Shown here: positions 60,232-64,000 of the stretch, piece by piece | Position numbering within the stretch: position 1 is the stretch's first letter | Layout of the letters: the number at the start of each line of letters is the position of its first letter | Assembly: GCF_013410745.1 (NCBI RefSeq) | Contig: NZ_JACCFY010000001.1 | Coordinates: 1,302,001-1,366,000 of the forward strand | Origin: Nesterenkonia xinjiangensis | GTDB taxonomy: Bacteria; Actinomycetota; Actinomycetes; Actinomycetales; Micrococcaceae | Direction of reading: 5' to 3' | Length of the DNA: 64,000 nt | The notes under the pieces: generated by a model | What the model saw: the letters and a program-made list of their open reading frames with translations, nothing else | Database searches by the model: none | What the model was told of the DNA's origin: nothing | Position numbers and translations under genes: made by a program

Positions 60232-61527
60232 TCAGCGCAGCTCGGTCTCCATCTCGGAGATCATCTGCGCAGCGGCGTCCTGCGGGGACTGACGCTCGAA
60301 GAACACCTCGAGCTCGTAGCGCTGCAGGATCTCCTGCATCGCCGAGAAGCCCATGGCCGGAACCGGCTCCGGTTCGCCGATCTCGTCGTCGATGTCCTCG
60401 ATGAACTCGGCCGAGGTCAGATCCGCACCCTCGATCTGCCCCATGACGGCCTCCCGGACGTCCAGGTTGGTGGGCAGGCCACGGTCGGTGAGGTTGGCCT
60501 CGCCGGCCTCCTCGGAGTTGATCATGAAGTCGACGAACTGCTGTGCCTCCTCCGGGTGGTCGGTGGTGGCCGCCACCGACATCAGCATCGTGGACTTGTA
60601 CCACATGCCATTGTCTTCGGCACCCCCGGTGTGGGACGGCATGCGCAGCGGCACCAGCTCGGTGCCGGCGGCGCCGGACATCGCGGAGAGCTGGTTGGTC
60701 CACCACATGCCCATCGCGACCTCGCCCGAGGCGGTCATGGACTCGTCCGGACCGGGAGTCTGGTCCTCGGCGATGACGGAGGCGCCCGGGTAGCCGCCCT
60801 CCTCCATGAGCTCCAGGAGGTGCTCGAAGTACTCGGCGGCGTCATCCTCGGTGAAACCGAGCTCACCGTCGTCGGTGGTCAGGTGCTTGTCCTGCTGGCG
60901 GAGCCAGATCTGCAGGTCGGCAGGCTGACCGGGGCCGGTGGCGCCATAGACGCCGTCGACGTTCTCCGAGATGGTGGAGGTGATCTCCAGGTAGTCGTCC
61001 CAGGTCCAGGTGGAGTCATCGGGCATGTCCACCCCGGCCTCCTCGAAGATCTCCGGGTTGGCCATGAGCACCATGGCGTTGATGCCGGTGGTGATGCCGA
61101 TCAGCCCGTCCTCGGTGCGGCCGTTCTCCAGGACGTCCTGGTCCAGGGCGGAGGTGTCGACCTGATCCAGGTCCAACAGGGCGCCACGGTCGGCGTACTC
61201 GCGCAGATAGGCGTCGTCCATCTGGATGATGTCCGGCATGTCTGTGGCGGCGGTCTGGGTGGCCAGCTGATCCCAGTAGCCGGACCAGTCGCCGAACTCG
61301 GCGGAGACGGAGATGTCGGGGTTCTGCTCCTCGAAGGCGTCGATGATCTCCTGGGTGGCCTGGTGGCGAGAGTCCGAGCCCCACCAGGCGAAGCGGAGCT
61401 CGACGTCGCCGCCGTCGTCACCGCCTCCTCCGCAGGAGGAGAGGGTCAGGGCGCCGACGGTGGCGGCCGCTGCGAGGGTGGCGAAGCGGCCGGTGCGGCC
61501 GGTCATGCGCGAACGGGGGCTGGGCAT
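60232..61527 (-). CDS. Sugar ABC transporter substrate-binding lipoprotein
   Basis: The 431-residue protein has a lipoprotein signal ending GALTLSSCGGG (Cys near residue 32) and the family 1 carbohydrate-binding pattern LRFAWWGSDSRHQATQEIID, QTAATDMPDIIQMDDAY, YADRGALLDLDQVD and WTWDDYLEITSTI. It is paralogous to the protein at 42966. ATG 61527 has GGAG about 9 bases upstream. No permease or ATPase gene is adjacent; GH43 lies upstream and GH42 downstream. Its ligand is probably an arabino- or galacto-oligosaccharide (inference). Confidence 0.88.
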   Translation of the reverse strand: MPSPRSRMTGRTGRFATLAAAATVGALTLSSCGGGGDDGGDVELRFAWWGSDSRHQATQEIIDAFEEQNPDISVSAEFGDWSGYWDQLATQTAATDMPDIIQMDDAYLREYADRGALLDLDQVDTSALDQDVLENGRTEDGLIGITTGINAMVLMANPEIFEEAGVDMPDDSTWTWDDYLEITSTISENVDGVYGATGPGQPADLQIWLRQQDKHLTTDDGELGFTEDDAAEYFEHLLELMEEGGYPGASVIAEDQTPGPDESMTASGEVAMGMWWTNQLSAMSGAAGTELVPLRMPSHTGGAEDNGMWYKSTMLMSVAATTDHPEEAQQFVDFMINSEEAGEANLTDRGLPTNLDVREAVMGQIEGADLTSAEFIEDIDDEIGEPEPVPAMGFSAMQEILQRYELEVFFERQSPQDAAAQMISEMETELR

Positions 61528-61580
61528 GGGGGAGAACTCCATCTGAGGATGCTGACAGGGGCGCCCCGATCCCGGGGCGT

Positions 61581-61592
61581 TGAAACGATTTT
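61581..61592. promoter_or_regulatory. Partial LacI-type operator before the binding-protein gene
   Basis: TGAAACGATTTT matches the rhamnose-type site TGAAWCGWTTCA except for its last two bases. It lies about 54 bp before the binding-protein start, so a LacI-family repressor is likely, perhaps a different one. Confidence 0.45.
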
Positions 61593-61660
61593 CTCTCACG
61601 ATAGATGTGACCGCACTCACCTGTCAACGCAGGCGGGAAAGCGCAGTCCAACTTTCTCCG

Positions 61661-62557
61661 TCACCGCACCCGCAGTCCGCCTGAGACCTCCTCGAGCTCG
61701 ATGAAGACCGCCCGCTCCTCCGGCGTCCGGTTCGGAGTGTGCAGGGTCAGCAGCAGGCGGCCGTCCAGAGCCCGGAAGATCATCCCGTGGCCGCCGTCGG
61801 CCTCGTAGAGGGGATGCGGCTCATGCCGCCACGGACCTCTCACGGTCCCTGACTCCGAGACCGCCACCCCTTGGGCGTAGCGGCCGCCGCGGAAGCTGGC
61901 CCACAGCATCAGCAGAGCACCGTCAGCGGTGCGATGCAGGAAGGGCCCGTCCGTGACATGACCGCTGCCGTGTCGCCTCGAGTGCACCGGCTCGGACCAG
62001 GGAGCCTCGGAGGCGGCGAACAGTAGGACCGGCTCGCCGTCGGCGGCCCGGAGGTCCTCGGTCAGCGGCACCGCGCAGATGGTCCCGTCGCCGACCTGGA
62101 CCCATTCGTGGCAGAACACCATCCAGGGCCGGCCAGCCTGATCCACATGGAGGGTCCCGTCCAGGCATTCCCAGTCAGGCGGGGTGACCGGCCCGTCGCT
62201 GTGCGGCACATAGGGGCCCTCCGGCCGGTCGGCGACCAGGATCGCGGTGCCGCGGCGACTGATCGCAGCACCCGGACCGGAACTCGGCCCGAAGGTCGCG
62301 AACATGAACCAGCGCCCGCGGTGCTCATGGACCTCGGGCGCCCAGTACTCTGTCTGCGACCAGAAGCCCTCCGGCGCGCGGAACGCCGGCTCCGGGCCCT
62401 CCCAGTCGTGCAGATCGGCGGAGGTGTAGACGTCGAAGCCGGTGGCCCGCCCCTTCCAGATGTCGGCGTCGGTGGAGCCGAAGAGCAGGTGCCGGCCTCG
62501 GGCGGGATCGGGCAGCACATACGGGTCACGGATCTGGATGTCCTGGATGCTCAGCAC
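61661..62557 (-). CDS. Glycoside hydrolase family 43 protein
   Basis: The 298-residue five-bladed propeller enzyme shows GH43 features: IRDPYVLPDP with the catalytic Asp at the N-terminus, YWAPEVHEHRGRWFMF, and DGTLHVDQAGRPWMVFCHEW. The family covers arabinofuranosidases, arabinanases, xylosidases and exo-galactanases. There is no signal peptide. I chose GTG 62557, which lies 7 bp after the upstream stop; no better ribosome site is seen. It is co-transcribed with the upstream (alpha/alpha)6 glycosidase. Confidence 0.8.
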   Translation of the reverse strand: MLSIQDIQIRDPYVLPDPARGRHLLFGSTDADIWKGRATGFDVYTSADLHDWEGPEPAFRAPEGFWSQTEYWAPEVHEHRGRWFMFATFGPSSGPGAAISRRGTAILVADRPEGPYVPHSDGPVTPPDWECLDGTLHVDQAGRPWMVFCHEWVQVGDGTICAVPLTEDLRAADGEPVLLFAASEAPWSEPVHSRRHGSGHVTDGPFLHRTADGALLMLWASFRGGRYAQGVAVSESGTVRGPWRHEPHPLYEADGGHGMIFRALDGRLLLTLHTPNRTPEERAVFIELEEVSGGLRVR

Positions 62558-62564
62558 GGGCCCA

Positions 62565-64000
62565 TCACCGCCCGTGCCGCGGCGCGATGAACTCGGGCCC
62601 GCCACGGTCGACGACGACGCCGGCCTCCCAGCGGATGCGCTCATCCGGGGCCACCGTCAGCTCCTCGGTGCCGCCTCCGGGAGCACCGGGGCCGTCCAGC
62701 CGTCCGGTCACCGGATGCGGGGCCACACCGACGACGGCGGTCACCGCGCCGAGGCCGTCGAGCTCCACCCGCCAGCCACGAGGGATGCTCAGGTGCTCGA
62801 CGCCCTCGCGCAGCAGCACCGTGCCGACGTCATCGGAGAGCGCCTCCCACGCGGTGCCGGCCACGCGGCGCGAACAGGCCACCGCCTGCGCGGCCGCACC
62901 GTGGTCCAGCCGGGTGGGCGCCAGCGAGGTGACCGCGAACCCACCGAGGGGCAGCGGCAGGACCCCGCAGAGCCGCTCCACGGCGTCGAGCATCCACAGC
63001 ACCGCAGGCGAGTAGCCCGAGGTGTAGCCGGCCTCCCCGCTCCAGGGGTCCAGGCACTGCGGGAAGCTCTCGGCCACGGCCAGCGCGGTGAGCACCGGCC
63101 GGGTGACCACGGCGAGCTCGGCGGGGCGGCCGTGGTGTTCGAAGGCGTGCGGGGCGCGGATCATGGTCAGGAAGTTCACCGGCCCGCCCCAGGAGTTGCG
63201 GGTGTGGTCGGCGTCGAACCGGGGGTCGTCCATGGCCAGGGAGGTGAACCCGTAGTGGGCGAGGAACCGGGCGGTGTTGAACAGGTGACGACGCAGCGCC
63301 TCGGCGAAGAGATCGCCGTCGCCGACCTCGCAGGCGAGCACGCGCAGCAGCACGTCGCCGAGCACCCGCACCGGCTCGCCGGTGGCATCGAGGTCGTAGA
63401 AGGTGCCGTCCTCGGAGTTCCAGCACTGGGCGAACAGCGCCTCGAGGCTGGTGCGCGCCGCCTGCCGCCACGGCTCAGGGTCCTCTCCGAGCTCCTCGGC
63501 GATGAGCGCCAGATACGCCCGCTGGCAGGCGACGTTCGCCGTGAGGTCCGGTGCCACATAGGGCACCCCGGGCGCTTCGGGGTCGCAGCGGGAGGCCTCG
63601 CCGTCCAGGCAGCGGTCCGGAGCGAACCAGAACCGCGGGGAGAGGTCGTGGCCGGTGTCGAAGGTGCAGAACGCCTCGACGCCTCCAGTGCCGCGGGTGT
63701 TCCGATGGCGGGCCAGCCAGTCGTCGTTGCGGCTCATCGCCGCGTACATGCGGCGCAGCCAGGTGGCGTCTGCTCCGGCGCCCGGGCCGGCCTCCGCACC
63801 GTGCAGCCGATGGTGGGTCCACACGGACCGTGCCAGCGGAGTGACGATCTGGATCTGGCTGAAGGCCGGGCCGTCCTGGGTGACCTTGTACGGGATGAGC
63901 CCGTCCTCGCGCTGATGCTCGGCCCAGAGGCTGAAGGTGTCGGTGGCCACCTCCGGGACGAACCGTGAGAGCACCTCCGCACTGATGGTACCGGTGGACT
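62565..64000 (-). CDS. (Alpha/alpha)6-barrel glycosidase, start beyond window
   Basis: The frame is open from 62565 to the right edge, so the N-terminus is missing; at least 477 residues are present. HQREDGLIPYKVTQDGPAFS, RMYAAMSRNDDWLARHRN, VEAFCTFDTGHDLSPRFW, YVAPDLTANVACQRAYL, TRNSWGGPVNFLTMIRAPHAF and GEAGYTSGYSPAVLWMLDAV have the look of six-hairpin glycosidases (MGH1/GH63/GH37-like), in which Asp and Glu in such segments act. The sugar specificity cannot be assigned. GH43, sugar-binding protein and GH42 genes follow on the same strand. Confidence 0.68.
   Translation of the reverse strand, partial: STGTISAEVLSRFVPEVATDTFSLWAEHQREDGLIPYKVTQDGPAFSQIQIVTPLARSVWTHHRLHGAEAGPGAGADATWLRRMYAAMSRNDDWLARHRNTRGTGGVEAFCTFDTGHDLSPRFWFAPDRCLDGEASRCDPEAPGVPYVAPDLTANVACQRAYLALIAEELGEDPEPWRQAARTSLEALFAQCWNSEDGTFYDLDATGEPVRVLGDVLLRVLACEVGDGDLFAEALRRHLFNTARFLAHYGFTSLAMDDPRFDADHTRNSWGGPVNFLTMIRAPHAFEHHGRPAELAVVTRPVLTALAVAESFPQCLDPWSGEAGYTSGYSPAVLWMLDAVERLCGVLPLPLGGFAVTSLAPTRLDHGAAAQAVACSRRVAGTAWEALSDDVGTVLLREGVEHLSIPRGWRVELDGLGAVTAVVGVAPHPVTGRLDGPGAPGGGTEELTVAPDERIRWEAGVVVDRGGPEFIAPRHGR

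Overview
The window is high-GC DNA with strongly GC-biased third codon positions, Asp/Glu-rich proteins, several GTG starts, probable leaderless regulator genes and many GntR, LacI and MarR regulators. This points to an actinobacterium, most likely a Micrococcaceae member (Nesterenkonia/Arthrobacter-like; inference from codon use and family flavour, not from a marker gene). I see no rRNA, tRNA, CRISPR array, phage or insertion sequence. The window is almost entirely catabolic and transport genes for plant- or alga-type carbohydrates and organic acids.

Layout. 1-8 kb: an edge-truncated acyl-CoA thioesterase, a HAD phosphoglucomutase fused to a GH65 phosphorylase, a GNAT enzyme, and a marR-tspO-MMPL operon with a palindromic operator. 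8-13 kb: a malonate module (GntR regulator; a malonyl-CoA decarboxylase fused to malonyl-CoA synthetase; the MadL/MadM transporter). 13-19 kb: a PF09818-type ATPase, a polyol dehydrogenase, an Rv2629-like eRF1-fold protein and a Tat-exported toroid-type protein. 19-26 kb: CitE-like lyase, an acyl-CoA dehydrogenase lacking both usual catalytic Glu positions, etfBA, an Nramp-like transporter and an AEC transporter. 26-33 kb: glucarate dehydratase and 5-dehydro-4-deoxyglucarate dehydratase, divergent from a tripartite tricarboxylate-type transporter with two tandem binding proteins. 33-45 kb: an L-rhamnose locus (rhaI, esterase, aldolase-dehydrogenase fusion, rhaB, L-lactate-type oxidase; divergent BNR_4 enzyme, MFS carrier, binding protein; rhaM). 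45-49 kb: PfpI-like protein, a lysine 2-monooxygenase/amidase pair (davBA-like), a LacI regulator and a DUF6480 protein. 49-55 kb: a complete galactarate-to-2-oxoglutarate pathway with two regulators. 55-64 kb: LVIVD and DUF305 exported proteins, then GH42, a sugar-binding protein, GH43 and an edge-truncated (alpha/alpha)6 glycosidase.

How it fits together. Rhamnose is carried to DHAP plus lactaldehyde, then lactate, then pyruvate. Glucarate and galactarate enter by two dehydratases and two KdgD paralogues, and share one 2-oxoglutarate semialdehyde dehydrogenase. GH42 and GH43 enzymes and an intracellular BNR_4 enzyme suggest use of rhamnose/uronate-containing polymers such as rhamnogalacturonan side chains, arabinogalactan caps or ulvan-type glycans (inference). 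A shared 12-bp operator of the form TGAAWCGWTTCA sits before rhaI, between the MFS and binding-protein genes, and before rhaM, with a weaker match before the second binding protein; the LacI-family gene at 48.3 kb is the natural candidate regulator.

The least ordinary signals are an 80-bp nested palindromic repeat family, a 62-bp near-perfect palindrome, the matA-matB gene fusion with a possible internal start, the acyl-CoA dehydrogenase without a recognisable base, and the cytoplasmic rhamnosyl-glycan module.
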